From JAQIBY01 sp051747965 (lineage in GTDB: Bacteria; Bacteroidota; Bacteroidia; Bacteroidales; ML635J-15), in assembly GCA_051747965.1 (NCBI GenBank), contig JBNJGS010000008.1, forward strand, positions 3,745 to 67,744: 64,000 nt of DNA, given 5' to 3'. The position numbers and the translations under genes were made by a program. Below, one piece after another: positions 18,612 through 26,795 of the stretch (position 1 is the stretch's first letter; each line of letters starts with the position of its first letter). The notes under the pieces are model-generated. The model was not told the origin of the DNA. It ran no database searches and worked only from the letters and a program-made list of their open reading frames with translations.

Positions 18612-20256
18612 ATTATTGCTATTATACCTGCTTGTGCTGCTGCCGGTGTTTCAGAGTGCCGCACAGACAAGATTGCATCTTGTTTATACAGATAAACCTG
18701 ATTCTTTGCATGAAGAGTTTTCTGTTTCTGACAGCAGCGAAGCCAGGAGCAAATTGCTGGAAATTCAGCAGACAGACCACGACAATGCTTACTTTTTTGC
18801 CGGGTATGACAGTATTCGGCGGGTAGATGACGGAATCAAAGCGTGGTACTTCCGTGGGGAACAATTTTCATGGGATACGGCATTGCTGGCTGAACCGGAA
18901 AATGTACATCCCGGAATTGTCGATATAAACCACTTGATGAGCAGGCCACCTTCGCCTCTCAGATTAAAACACTGGATAGAAAAAACATCGGAGAGCCTGA
19001 ACAGATACTATCCGCTGGCAGTGCTGAGCGTCGACTCTATTGTACCTGTACATCAGGGAAAATTGACAATTTTTTTATCCATCGAAAATGCCCATACCTT
19101 AACATTTGAGGATTTTGATATTTCCGGATTTCATGATTTTCCTAAAGAATACCTTTATACCAGGATACATATGTTTCCTGGCGATGTTTACAGTGCATCA
19201 AAACTCGAACGCATTGAATCTGTGTTGCAGATGATGCCATTTGCAGAAGCCGGAGAAAAATGGTATGCCGAAACCACAGACAGTACTTTCATTGTCAATT
19301 TACCTTTGAAAGAAGTGCAGGCCAGTAGTTTTTCCGGTATCCTTGGCCTCCTGCCCGGAGATGAAAAGCAAAATCTATACCTGACCGGCCAGTTGGATTT
19401 AAAACTTGTGAATGTATTAAAACGTGCCGAGAGCATCGCTATGCAATGGCAGTCGCCTGATCAGGAATCCCAGGAACTTGATTTGGGTGTGGATTTTCCC
19501 TTGGTATATAAAGCGCTTGGTCTGGCCGGGAATTTTACATTGGAAAAAAAGGACAGTTCGTTTGTTAATCTTGCTCTGCATGGGGAATTGCGCTACCTGC
19601 GCGGATTGAGTACCAGCTCATTTTTCTATGAATATGAACAAAGTAATTCGCTTCTGCTCTCTGATAATCCCCTTTTTGCCAATGTGCGGTCGGATATGTT
19701 TGGCCTGGCATACAGGTACAGAAAACTGAACCATCTTGTCAATCCCTCAAAAGGTACCGAGTTGAATTTCAGACTTTCAGCAGGAAGACGCTACGGAGAT
19801 GATATGAATCCCGGTGTAAAAGGAAATCTGTCACTTGATCTGCGCCATTACCTGCCCTTCGGGAAAAACATCAGTCTGAAAACAGCCTTGAATTCACGCT
19901 ACATTTTGGCAGAGGATTTGTACAGAAACGAACTGGTCAGGCTTGGGGGAATTGGCTCCATGCGTGCTTATCAGACTTCTTCATTCTGGACTTCTGCATA
20001 TGCTCTGTGTTCTGCTGATTTGATATTTTATCCCGATGAAAACTCTTCTCTTTATGTTTTTGCGGAATCTGGTATCATATCAAGTGACTTTGGGGTTGCT
20101 GAAGGAACATTTTATCCTTTTGCTGGCGGTGCCGGAGTGTTGATCACTACAAACCTGGGAGGCCTTTCACTGAGTTATGGTGTTGGTCGGTCGTTTGATG
20201 CCTTTTTAGACCTGCGTCAGTCACAAATTAATATTGGATATGTAAATAATTTCTAA
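18568..20256 (+). CDS. Outer-membrane surface antigen protein, BamA/TamA-like barrel
   Basis: The 562-residue protein has an N-terminal hydrophobic signal segment (RLLLLYLLVLLPVFQSAAQ). A periplasmic region with one POTRA-like unit follows at about 165-255 (LTFEDFDISGFHDFPKEYL, then PGDVYSASKLERIESVLQMM). The C-terminal ~300 residues look like a 16-strand barrel of the Bac_surface_Ag type: the LVNPSKGTELNFRLSAGRRY motif, GGIGSMRAYQ, and a final strand SQINIGYVNNF ending in Phe. Members insert or transport proteins at the outer membrane. This one has fewer POTRA units than BamA, so it is an accessory TamA-like or FhaC-like protein. The start overlaps the DUF4831 gene by 44 bp; a TTG at about 18604 would reduce the overlap. 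Confidence 0.8.
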   Translation: MKKPEKLSQSKKLNRLLLLYLLVLLPVFQSAAQTRLHLVYTDKPDSLHEEFSVSDSSEARSKLLEIQQTDHDNAYFFAGYDSIRRVDDGIKAWYFRGEQFSWDTALLAEPENVHPGIVDINHLMSRPPSPLRLKHWIEKTSESLNRYYPLAVLSVDSIVPVHQGKLTIFLSIENAHTLTFEDFDISGFHDFPKEYLYTRIHMFPGDVYSASKLERIESVLQMMPFAEAGEKWYAETTDSTFIVNLPLKEVQASSFSGILGLLPGDEKQNLYLTGQLDLKLVNVLKRAESIAMQWQSPDQESQELDLGVDFPLVYKALGLAGNFTLEKKDSSFVNLALHGELRYLRGLSTSSFFYEYEQSNSLLLSDNPLFANVRSDMFGLAYRYRKLNHLVNPSKGTELNFRLSAGRRYGDDMNPGVKGNLSLDLRHYLPFGKNISLKTALNSRYILAEDLYRNELVRLGGIGSMRAYQTSSFWTSAYALCSADLIFYPDENSSLYVFAESGIISSDFGVAEGTFYPFAGGAGVLITTNLGGLSLSYGVGRSFDAFLDLRQSQINIGYVNNF

Positions 20257-20263
20257 AAATATT

Positions 20264-20292
20264 TTGTTTTATGTAAAAAAACATTAATATTG
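20264..20292 (+). promoter_or_regulatory. Bacteroidota-type promoter for the LytS/LytTR/Hpt operon
   Basis: TTG at 20264-20266, an 18-bp spacer, then TAATATTG at 20285-20292, one mismatch from TAnnTTTG. Transcription would start near 20299. Confidence 0.5.
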
Positions 20293-20315
20293 CAAAAGGT
20301 TAATGCTAATTGCAT

Positions 20316-21344
20316 ATGCAAAAGGAGTTTAGTACATGTGGTCAAACTGACAACAAAAGGTCAAAGGGTATTCATATCATGAATCACCTGTTTTTCTGGT
20401 TGTCTTTTATAGCCCTGAACTTGTGGCTTAATGGGGTTTCCGGATATACTGACCTGTGGACCAGCCTTTCATTAATCTTTCTGACAGATGTACTTGCCAT
20501 ATTGCTTTTGGCATACGTGATTTACCCCCGCTTGTATTTTGTCAAATCACCGTTTTATTTTTTATTGACAACTTTTTTGACGTTTTTGGTTGCATTGGGT
20601 GTTAAAATCCTTATCCTTCATTACGATACTACGATTAATTTCAATGAACTGGAAAAATTGCCTGCCGGATTTCAGATGCAGATTGTGCTGTCTGTAGCCT
20701 ATTATGCGCTTGCAATGTTGTGGGCAGCGGTAAGAATGCGGATTAAAGAGAGTAAAAGTATTTGCCGAAAGTACCAAATGCAGGAATTGAAGCATTTGAA
20801 TTCACAAATGAACCCCCACATGTTATTTAATATTTTAAATAATGTACATATCCTGATAGAAAAAAATAAAACCAGGGCACGTGATATGTTGGCCTCTTTA
20901 GCAGATGTGTTGAGATATCAGCTTTATACACAACCCGATAAAAAAGTTCTGCTACGGGATGAAATACAAAATGTTCGGGACTTGATGGATTTGTGGGTAT
21001 CAAAATCCCCGGATGCAGACTATGAATTTAATGTTAAGGGAAATCCTGGTATAAAAAAAATACATCCCTTTCTTTTTCTTCCACTTGTTGAAAATGCCTG
21101 CAAATACGGCATTTCAGGCCAAAATGGTGGATTTATTGTAATAAATTTGGATATTAAAGATAATGCTATTATATTTGAAATTGAGAATGATAAAAAAAAC
21201 CTATCAAAATCGAACAAGTCTAAGGGTATCGGGTTATACAATTTACATAGAAGATTGAAATTGCTATATACTGATAAATATGAGTTAAAAATTGAGAATA
21301 CTGAACATAAATATAAAGTAAAATTAGTACTAACCCTAAATTAA
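20316..21344 (+). CDS. LytS-type sensor histidine kinase
   Basis: About 342 residues from the ATG at 20316; a start at the ATG at 20379 (MNHLFFWLSFIALNLW) is equally plausible and gives 321. Four membrane helices fill the N-terminal ~145 residues with almost no extracellular loop. They are followed by the His_kinase domain with HLNSQMNPHMLFNILNNV, whose His is the phosphorylation site, and an HATPase_c domain with FLPLVENACKYGI (N box) and SKGIGLYNLHRRLKLLY (G box). This is the kinase class paired with LytTR regulators. It sits 6 bp upstream of such a regulator. The ligand sensed in or through the membrane is unknown. An AAAGGAG sequence at about 20320 precedes only a five-codon frame (ATG at 20336), which makes the start ambiguous. 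Confidence 0.88.
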   Translation: MQKEFSTCGQTDNKRSKGIHIMNHLFFWLSFIALNLWLNGVSGYTDLWTSLSLIFLTDVLAILLLAYVIYPRLYFVKSPFYFLLTTFLTFLVALGVKILILHYDTTINFNELEKLPAGFQMQIVLSVAYYALAMLWAAVRMRIKESKSICRKYQMQELKHLNSQMNPHMLFNILNNVHILIEKNKTRARDMLASLADVLRYQLYTQPDKKVLLRDEIQNVRDLMDLWVSKSPDADYEFNVKGNPGIKKIHPFLFLPLVENACKYGISGQNGGFIVINLDIKDNAIIFEIENDKKNLSKSNKSKGIGLYNLHRRLKLLYTDKYELKIENTEHKYKVKLVLTLN

Positions 21345-21350
21345 AAGAAC

Positions 21351-22061
21351 ATGAATTGTATTGTAGTTGATGATGAACCTCTCGCAAGAGAAGGAATGAA
21401 ACTAAACATTAAGGAAGTGCCTAATCTGGACCTCCTTGGAAGTTTTGAAACTGCCTTAAAGGCAAATGAATTTTTGCAGGAAAATGATGTTGACCTGATG
21501 TTTCTGGATATCGAAATGCCGGGTCTCAATGGTCTCGACTTTATCCGCAGCCTGAAACATCCGCCCATCGTAATTGTTACCACTGCTTATCCACAGTATG
21601 CAGTTGAAGCTTACGAACTGGATGTACTGGACTACATGGTGAAGCCAATCAAAATGGACCGTTTCCTCAGAGCTGTAAACAAAGTAGAAGATGTACTCAA
21701 ACTGCATGATGAGCCCTCTGCTATAGATTATAATGAAGACTTTATCTTCGTTAAATCAGAGCGGAAATACATCAAGTTGAATTACAACGATATCTACTTT
21801 ATCGAAGGACTCAAAGATTATGTTATCCTGCATGCCAACAAAGGAAAATACATGACAGCCATGAATGTGAAAACCATACATTCACGTCTGCCGAATTCCG
21901 TATTTTTCCGTACCAGCAAATCATACATTATCAATGTGAACCACATCAACGAGATTGATGGAGATGATGTACTGATTGGAGATACCAGAATTCCTATCGG
22001 TCGCTCATACCGGGAAAAATTCCTGCAGAGATTTGTACAAAGACGTCTGGTCAGAAGGTAA
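21351..22061 (+). CDS. LytTR-family response regulator
   Basis: This 236-residue cytoplasmic transcription factor has an N-terminal receiver domain (1-120; acidic pocket DDE at 7-9, phospho-acceptor Asp53 in FLDIEMP, Thr/Lys of TTAYPQ and VKPIKM). It is followed by a LytTR DNA-binding domain (~130-235; FVKSERKYIKLNYNDIYFIE, then FFRTSKSYIINVNHI and IPIGRSYREKFLQRF). It is the expected partner of the LytS-type kinase whose stop lies 6 bp upstream, and is followed after 9 bp by an Hpt gene. Target promoters cannot be read from this window. Confidence 0.93.
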   Translation: MNCIVVDDEPLAREGMKLNIKEVPNLDLLGSFETALKANEFLQENDVDLMFLDIEMPGLNGLDFIRSLKHPPIVIVTTAYPQYAVEAYELDVLDYMVKPIKMDRFLRAVNKVEDVLKLHDEPSAIDYNEDFIFVKSERKYIKLNYNDIYFIEGLKDYVILHANKGKYMTAMNVKTIHSRLPNSVFFRTSKSYIINVNHINEIDGDDVLIGDTRIPIGRSYREKFLQRFVQRRLVRR

Positions 22062-22070
22062 ACTCTGCTT

Positions 22071-22424
22071 ATGGATGAGAAGTATTTCAGTGTAGCTTTG
22101 TTGAACAAACGAACAGGATATGACCCGGAGGTAATGCGGGAAATGTTCGAGTATTTTTCCGATTCCTACACTGAATACTTTGATGTTTTCCAAAAGGCAA
22201 TTGAAGAGGAAGACTGGAAAAGATTGTCAGAAACAGCCCATCGTGCCAAATCTTCTGTAGCCATTATGGGTATGGAAAGTATCCGGCAGGATTTTAATGA
22301 ACTCGAATTGCTTGCCGAAAAAGGACAGGAAACCGGGCATTATAAGTCCAGGATAGATGACCTGAGGAAAAGGGTAGAAATGGCTGTCAGGCAAATACAG
22401 GAATACCTTGAAACACATGCATAA
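22071..22424 (+). CDS. Stand-alone histidine phosphotransfer (Hpt) protein
   Basis: A 117-residue all-helical protein with the Hpt motif SETAHRAKSSVAIMGM, in which His57 is the predicted phosphorylated residue and Lys60 the conserved basic partner. It is a separate phosphorelay carrier without a kinase domain. It is the third gene of the LytS-LytTR operon (9-bp gap) and is followed by a bidirectional terminator. A simple LytS-LytTR pair needs no Hpt, so it probably links a hybrid kinase to a receiver. The hybrid kinase gene at 26929-29760 ends in a receiver domain and lacks an Hpt of its own, which makes it a candidate donor. Confidence 0.85.
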   Translation: MDEKYFSVALLNKRTGYDPEVMREMFEYFSDSYTEYFDVFQKAIEEEDWKRLSETAHRAKSSVAIMGMESIRQDFNELELLAEKGQETGHYKSRIDDLRKRVEMAVRQIQEYLETHA

Positions 22425-22426
22425 AA

Positions 22427-22453
22427 AAAACCGCCCGAAAGGCGGTTTTTTTT
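22427..22453. terminator. Bidirectional rho-independent terminator
   Basis: AAAACCGCC (22427-22435), loop CGAAA, GGCGGTTTT (22441-22449), with A and T tracts on either side. It is shared by the convergent Hpt gene (plus) and the six-gene pyrBI-serpin run (minus). Confidence 0.9.
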
Positions 22454-22470
22454 TGAATTGTTTTGACTTT

Positions 22471-23010
22471 TTAAGCTTCTTCGGAATGGTCACATTCACA
22501 AACTTTGCATTTGATTGTTTCAATTTCAAAATGACTCTCATCAGCCGCTTTGTGCTGGTCATCATCAATGTGTTCATGATCTTCCTCGTCGTCTCCATGC
22601 TGATGAGCATCATCAACAAGCTTCACTTTGCCTGTTACAATTACTTTTTTGCCCATGTTATCTTCAGGAAACTCTTCCTCGGATGTGACAATAATGACCT
22701 CTTCGCCTGAAGTACCCAGAAACATTCTTGTTCCACTGTGAACACATACGTGGGTAACTGTACCGCATACAGAAACCTCTTCGCCGTCCATTTCCTCAGA
22801 CTTTTCTTCAAACCTGGCCAATAGCTTATCGGTGGTGATGGCACCATCGCATGACTCAACTGTTTCTTCACAGCAGCCACTCGCTTTTGCTTCTTGTTCG
22901 GTTTTTTGTTCGTCAGTTTCGGACTCACTTTTTTCACTTTTTTCTCCATCCTGACAACTCAGCATAAAGATTGCCAGAAAGGCTGCTAATACCAAAAGAC
23001 TTTTTTTCAT
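22471..23010 (-). CDS. Cys/His-rich lipoprotein with an OB-fold-like core
   Basis: The 179-residue protein has a lipoprotein signal ending FMLSC (Cys19) and then a highly acidic linker. Cysteines occur at 46, 47, 54, 82, 89, 168, 171 and 173, and histidines cluster at about 136-175 (HQHGDDEEDHEHIDDDQH). The core ~75-135 (EEVSVCGTVTHVCVHSGTRM, then KKVIVTGKVKLVDD) reads as a small beta-barrel of the OB type. The C-x6-C-H pattern in the core, the C-x2-C-x-C end and the His cluster suggest metal binding or metal buffering in the envelope. I cannot name the family. It is the last gene of the run that begins with the FKBP isomerase, 31 bp after its neighbour. Confidence 0.65.
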   Translation of the reverse strand: MKKSLLVLAAFLAIFMLSCQDGEKSEKSESETDEQKTEQEAKASGCCEETVESCDGAITTDKLLARFEEKSEEMDGEEVSVCGTVTHVCVHSGTRMFLGTSGEEVIIVTSEEEFPEDNMGKKVIVTGKVKLVDDAHQHGDDEEDHEHIDDDQHKAADESHFEIETIKCKVCECDHSEEA

Positions 23011-23041
23011 AATACTCTTTGTTTTAGATTAATGTTACAAT

Positions 23042-23476
23042 TTATTTTTCTTCTGTTTCTTCCTCTTCTTTGAGGGGTGTAACCTCGTATTTTACAAAAT
23101 CCCAACTAAATTCATCAGATTTAAGCTCTTCATTGCTCAGCTTGTCGGTCTCAAAATAAAACCCGTTTAGCTTGCCTGTTATAGCCCGGCCATCTTTGAT
23201 TTCAGACTCCAGTTCACCACTCTCAAACTTGACAATATGATTGAGCATATAAGCCAGCTCAAACTCAATCTTTACATCGTAATCATTGGTGTTTTTCATT
23301 TTGAAACGGAGCTGCAGCGGGCTGGATTTTTTTAACCACTTGCTGTGTGCCCATTTGTATGATATCGCAACACCATCAATTGTGTCATATACATGCTTAT
23401 AGCCAAATTGTGCCTGAGATGCTTTTCCAAACATCACGAAGCACAACAATATGATGATAAATTTTACTTTTTTCAT
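23042..23476 (-). CDS. Small secreted protein of unknown function
   Basis: The 144-residue protein has a signal peptide (VKFIIILLCFVMFGKASQAQ). The mature part alternates strands typical of a single Ig- or lipocalin-like sandwich: SSPLQLRFKMKNTNDYDVKI reads like a beta-strand pair describing extension or binding, and the end is acidic (EEEETEEK). I recognise no family. It follows the serpin gene after 6 bp and precedes the Cys/His-rich lipoprotein by 31 bp, so all three are probably co-transcribed and co-exported. A role as a partner of the serpin is possible but rests on position alone. Confidence 0.6.
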   Translation of the reverse strand: MKKVKFIIILLCFVMFGKASQAQFGYKHVYDTIDGVAISYKWAHSKWLKKSSPLQLRFKMKNTNDYDVKIEFELAYMLNHIVKFESGELESEIKDGRAITGKLNGFYFETDKLSNEELKSDEFSWDFVKYEVTPLKEEEETEEK

Positions 23477-23482
23477 AGGCTT

Positions 23483-24670
23483 TTACATTTCCGGATTCTC
23501 CACCACTCCGGCAAAGATAATATTTCCTTGCTTATGTTCTTTAATCAGAAAAACAAAAGGTTTATCAGCAATGAACTGTCGAGGTCTTTTGGCTGATTTT
23601 TCCCGCACTACCACAGCGGTTGCTGCAGCTGCTTCCGTGCCCTGTTCGTCTACTTCAATATGTGCCTGATGGATTACATCATCAATTACCAGATTGCGTT
23701 TCCCATTCATTCCGCTAAAATTTGCGTATGGGGCAAAAGGTGCGATCATTCCCAGTTGAACCAGGTCTTGCTTCAACTGATAACGTGCCTTCACCTTAAA
23801 CTTTGGCATGGCAAACATGAGCTTTGTTTCTTCAAAATCAGTGCATACTGCATCAAAACCATCCTGATCAAGTAGCTTGAGAATGTCATCAACATCGGAG
23901 CTTTCGCCGGGTAGTAATATATACATGGAAGCAAGCTCATCTGTATATGGCAATCTCACTGCTTCAAAATTCTTTGTCTCTGTGAATGGCAATTCTGACT
24001 TCATGGTCATGAATTCTGTTTCAATGTCACCCTGCCTTGTATGGAAAGGATTTGTCCTCGTTTTTTCGGGATCAAACTGATATTTCCAGTCAGCATTAAA
24101 GTAAATGGCATTGATCAGCACCATTCTCGTCATTTTATCAATATTGTCTTTGTGCAGGAGGTGGCGGATCTTGTCTTCAGTTTTTGACTCCACCCACTGG
24201 TTCATCGCTTTGCGTCCTTTTTCTCTTTCTACCGTATTACGAAAATCCACATACTCTACTTTGGCATCGAAATCACTTAGTCCTCCAATAAACTCGTCCT
24301 CAAAATGAAAATCCTCCTGCGCCCAGACTGCATTGGCCCATTGAAATATCGGGGTTTTCAACTGTCTGAAATAATCCAGCATGTCCGACCAGGCTTCGTG
24401 ATTTTTTTTGCGTGAAAAGTGGAAATTCATACTTTTCCCAATATCCCATTTTGTACGCCAGGCAGCGCCATCATATGTCATTGCCATAGCCGTGCTGATG
24501 GAAAAAGGGCTGAAAGCCTGGTTTTCTCCTGCTGCATAAATTTCCTGCATGAGCTCGAAACAAAAGGCATTGTTGCCTTCTGCAGCCTGTTCTATGGCCT
24601 TGTCCTGAGCGGTAGCACCAAAAGAGCCGAGTAAAAACAGCAGTGCCAGATGTAAACCAGTTTCTTTCAT
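23483..24670 (-). CDS. Secreted serpin-family protease inhibitor
   Basis: A 395-residue serpin of normal length with an ordinary signal peptide ending in GATAQ. It carries the family landmarks NAIYFNADWKYQFDPEKT (breach region), LPFTETKNFEAVRLPY, and the C-terminal IADKPFVFLIKEHKQGNIIF. The reactive-loop hinge (341-352; DEQGTEAAAATA) has small residues at P12-P9, as in inhibitory serpins. By alignment with alpha-1-antitrypsin, P1-P1' would be Lys358-Ser359. Trypsin-like or Lys-tolerant cysteine peptidases are thus likely targets. It has no lipobox, so it is periplasmic or released. The gene starts only 3 bp after the pyrI stop, an unusual place for a serpin, and may depend on the pyr promoter for expression. 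Confidence 0.93.
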   Translation of the reverse strand: MKETGLHLALLFLLGSFGATAQDKAIEQAAEGNNAFCFELMQEIYAAGENQAFSPFSISTAMAMTYDGAAWRTKWDIGKSMNFHFSRKKNHEAWSDMLDYFRQLKTPIFQWANAVWAQEDFHFEDEFIGGLSDFDAKVEYVDFRNTVEREKGRKAMNQWVESKTEDKIRHLLHKDNIDKMTRMVLINAIYFNADWKYQFDPEKTRTNPFHTRQGDIETEFMTMKSELPFTETKNFEAVRLPYTDELASMYILLPGESSDVDDILKLLDQDGFDAVCTDFEETKLMFAMPKFKVKARYQLKQDLVQLGMIAPFAPYANFSGMNGKRNLVIDDVIHQAHIEVDEQGTEAAAATAVVVREKSAKRPRQFIADKPFVFLIKEHKQGNIIFAGVVENPEM

Positions 24671-24673
24671 AAT

Positions 24674-25135
24674 TTATATTGTTTCAAAATGCTCCTGATC
24701 AGTGTGTTTTTCACAATAATGACATTTAAGCTGCAATTTACCATTTTTCTCAACCACATCAAAGCGTGTCTGCATTTTTTCATGATTGGTAATGCATTTG
24801 GGATTCATGCATTTGAAAATACCGGTCAGATGTTTTGGTGTTTCCACATCGGTTTTTTCAACTACATTGTAATCCTTAATCGTATTGATGCGGGCAGTAG
24901 GGGCCACCAGGGCAATTTTGTTGATGTCCTCTATGGAAGGATGCTTCTCGGATATCTTGATGATACCTTTTCTGCCAAGGCGCACACTTTCAAGACCGTT
25001 ACCAATGGTAATGGTACTGTTCATGACATCAATATTCAGGATAGAAAGCACTTTGAATAAACTGTCTGCAGGAATATGATCGATAACAGTACCGTTTTTA
25101 ATTGCACTTACTGTGAGTTCTTTACGTTTGTCCAT
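24674..25135 (-). CDS. pyrI: Aspartate carbamoyltransferase regulatory chain
   Basis: The 153-residue protein has the N-terminal allosteric domain (1-100; VSAIKNGTVIDHIPADSLFK, which binds nucleotide effectors in E. coli) and the C-terminal zinc domain with Cys109, Cys114, Cys138 and Cys141 (CMNPKC and CHYC). These are exactly the positions of the four zinc ligands in E. coli PyrI. It should assemble with PyrB into a dodecameric, feedback-regulated enzyme of pyrimidine synthesis. It lies 8 bp after pyrB and 3 bp before the serpin gene. The start MDKRKELTVSAI matches the normal family N-terminus. Confidence 0.96.
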   Translation of the reverse strand: MDKRKELTVSAIKNGTVIDHIPADSLFKVLSILNIDVMNSTITIGNGLESVRLGRKGIIKISEKHPSIEDINKIALVAPTARINTIKDYNVVEKTDVETPKHLTGIFKCMNPKCITNHEKMQTRFDVVEKNGKLQLKCHYCEKHTDQEHFETI

Positions 25136-25142
25136 AGCATTC

Positions 25143-26051
25143 TTATTTAAGTCCTAAAATTGAAGTTAATATTGCCATTCTGGTGTACACCCCATTCAGG
25201 GCCTGTGGAAAATAATATGCGCGCGGATCGGCATCCACATCAGTATCAATTTCATTTACACGTGGCAGGGGATGCAGAATTTTTAGATTTTCCTTGGTTT
25301 CCTTCAGCATATCCCTTTTAAGGACATAAGCATTTTTCACCCGCTCATAATCCATGGGATCGGAAAAGCGTTCCCGCTGTACCCGTGTAACATACATCAC
25401 ATCAGCTTCTGAAATAATGTCAGTAAACTCAGTATGCTCATAGTATTTGATCCCTTTGCTGTCAAGATAATCTTTATATTCATCCGGCATTTTGAGAGAT
25501 TCGGGTGAGATAAAATTGAAGATGGGATTGAAATTTGACATTGCTATAAGCAGGGAATGTACGGTGCGGCCGTATTTTAGATCACCAACAAGAAAAATAT
25601 TCAGGTTTTCCAGTGTACCCTGTGTTTTGCGGATAGAATGTAAATCCAGCATACATTGTGTAGGATGTTGATTGGCACCATCGCCGGCATTTACTACCGG
25701 TACGTCAGCAACTTCACTTGCCCAGCGGGCACTGCCTTCAATGGGATGACGCATGATAATCAAATCACTGTACTGGCTTACTGTTTTGATTGTATCAGCA
25801 AGGCTTTCTCCTTTTGAAACGCTGCTGCTGCCGGCTTCTGAAAAACCTACGATGCGACCGCCCAGACGATTGATTGCAGCCTCAAAACTCAGACGTGTTC
25901 TGGTAGAGGGCTCAAAGAAAAGAGAGGCAATAACATGGTTTTCCAGCAGTTTCTGATTGGGATTTTTTTCAAAATCTGCCGCAAGGTCGAGCAAACGAAG
26001 ATATTCCTCAGGGGAATAATCGTTGATTGAAATCAGACTTTTGTTTTTCAT
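25143..26051 (-). CDS. pyrB: Aspartate carbamoyltransferase catalytic chain
   Basis: This 302-residue cytoplasmic enzyme catalyses carbamoyl phosphate plus aspartate to carbamoyl aspartate, the committed step of pyrimidine synthesis. The carbamoyl-phosphate site FFEPSTRTRLSFEAA (residues 46-59), the SSSVSKGESLADT loop carrying the Ser and Lys given by the neighbouring subunit, and DGANQHPTQCMLDL are all present. The aspartate-binding part (TRVQRERF and HPLPRVNEI) is intact. The length is normal. It lies 18 bp downstream of an FKBP isomerase gene and 8 bp before pyrI, in a minus-strand operon. I see no pyrimidine attenuator in front of it. Confidence 0.97.
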   Translation of the reverse strand: MKNKSLISINDYSPEEYLRLLDLAADFEKNPNQKLLENHVIASLFFEPSTRTRLSFEAAINRLGGRIVGFSEAGSSSVSKGESLADTIKTVSQYSDLIIMRHPIEGSARWASEVADVPVVNAGDGANQHPTQCMLDLHSIRKTQGTLENLNIFLVGDLKYGRTVHSLLIAMSNFNPIFNFISPESLKMPDEYKDYLDSKGIKYYEHTEFTDIISEADVMYVTRVQRERFSDPMDYERVKNAYVLKRDMLKETKENLKILHPLPRVNEIDTDVDADPRAYYFPQALNGVYTRMAILTSILGLK

Positions 26052-26069
26052 CTGCTATGTTTTTGAAAA

Positions 26070-26795
26070 TTATTTTTTTGTGATTTCGATTAACTCAATC
26101 TCGAAAATAAGGGTTTCATAGGGACCAATGACACCCTGGCTGCCTCTTTCTCCGTAGGCAAGATCGTAAGGTATGTACAGTTTCCATTTGGCTCCTGTTT
26201 TCATCATGGGTAATGCTTCCTGCCATCCTTTAATGACACCGTTTACCGGAAATTCTGCAGGTTCGCCCCGTTCATAGGAGGAGTCAAATACAGTTCCATC
26301 CAGCAAGCTGCCTTTGTAATGTGTTTTTACTGTACTTTGTGGTGTTGGACTTTCGCCGCTTCCTTCTTCGATTATTTCATACTGAAGACCGGAATCTGTT
26401 ACCTTTACTTCTTCGCGTTTGGCATTTTTCTCCAAAAAGGCTTCCCCTTCTTCAATCTTTTCTGAATTTTCTGATTTCGATGATTCATTCATAAATTTCT
26501 GAATGATCTGATTGGCTTTTTCCATTTCCAGTAATTCTTCATCGCTGGTAAATTGCTTTTTCAGGGCAGCCAGAAAGACATCCTGGTTGATGTTTTCTGC
26601 AAAGCCTTGCTGCTTAAAGCTTTGCGCAATCTGAACACCCAGTGCATAACTCGCAGAATCGGAAAGATCGGATAAATCTGAGGTGGAAATACTCTCTGCC
26701 TTGTCAGATGTACTCTCATCTGAAGTTTTGCAGGAAAAAAATAAAAATGTGATGCTTAAAATGAGTACTGTCAGGTAAGAAATTTTTTTCATCAT
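26070..26795 (-). CDS. FKBP-type peptidyl-prolyl isomerase lipoprotein
   Basis: The 241-residue protein has a lipoprotein signal ending LFFSC (Cys22). An FKBP_N helical dimerisation domain (~40-115; SYALGVQIAQSFKQQGFAEN) and the catalytic FKBP_C domain (~130-240; GSLLDGTVFDSSYERGEPAE, VIKGWQEALPMMKTGAKWKL and YIPYDLAYGERG) follow. This is the Mip/FkpA arrangement. It should catalyse proline isomerisation during folding of exported proteins in the periplasm. It is the first gene of the six-gene minus-strand run that contains pyrBI and the serpin. The downstream exported proteins could be clients, though this is only inferred from order. Confidence 0.93.
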   Translation of the reverse strand: MMKKISYLTVLILSITFLFFSCKTSDESTSDKAESISTSDLSDLSDSASYALGVQIAQSFKQQGFAENINQDVFLAALKKQFTSDEELLEMEKANQIIQKFMNESSKSENSEKIEEGEAFLEKNAKREEVKVTDSGLQYEIIEEGSGESPTPQSTVKTHYKGSLLDGTVFDSSYERGEPAEFPVNGVIKGWQEALPMMKTGAKWKLYIPYDLAYGERGSQGVIGPYETLIFEIELIEITKK

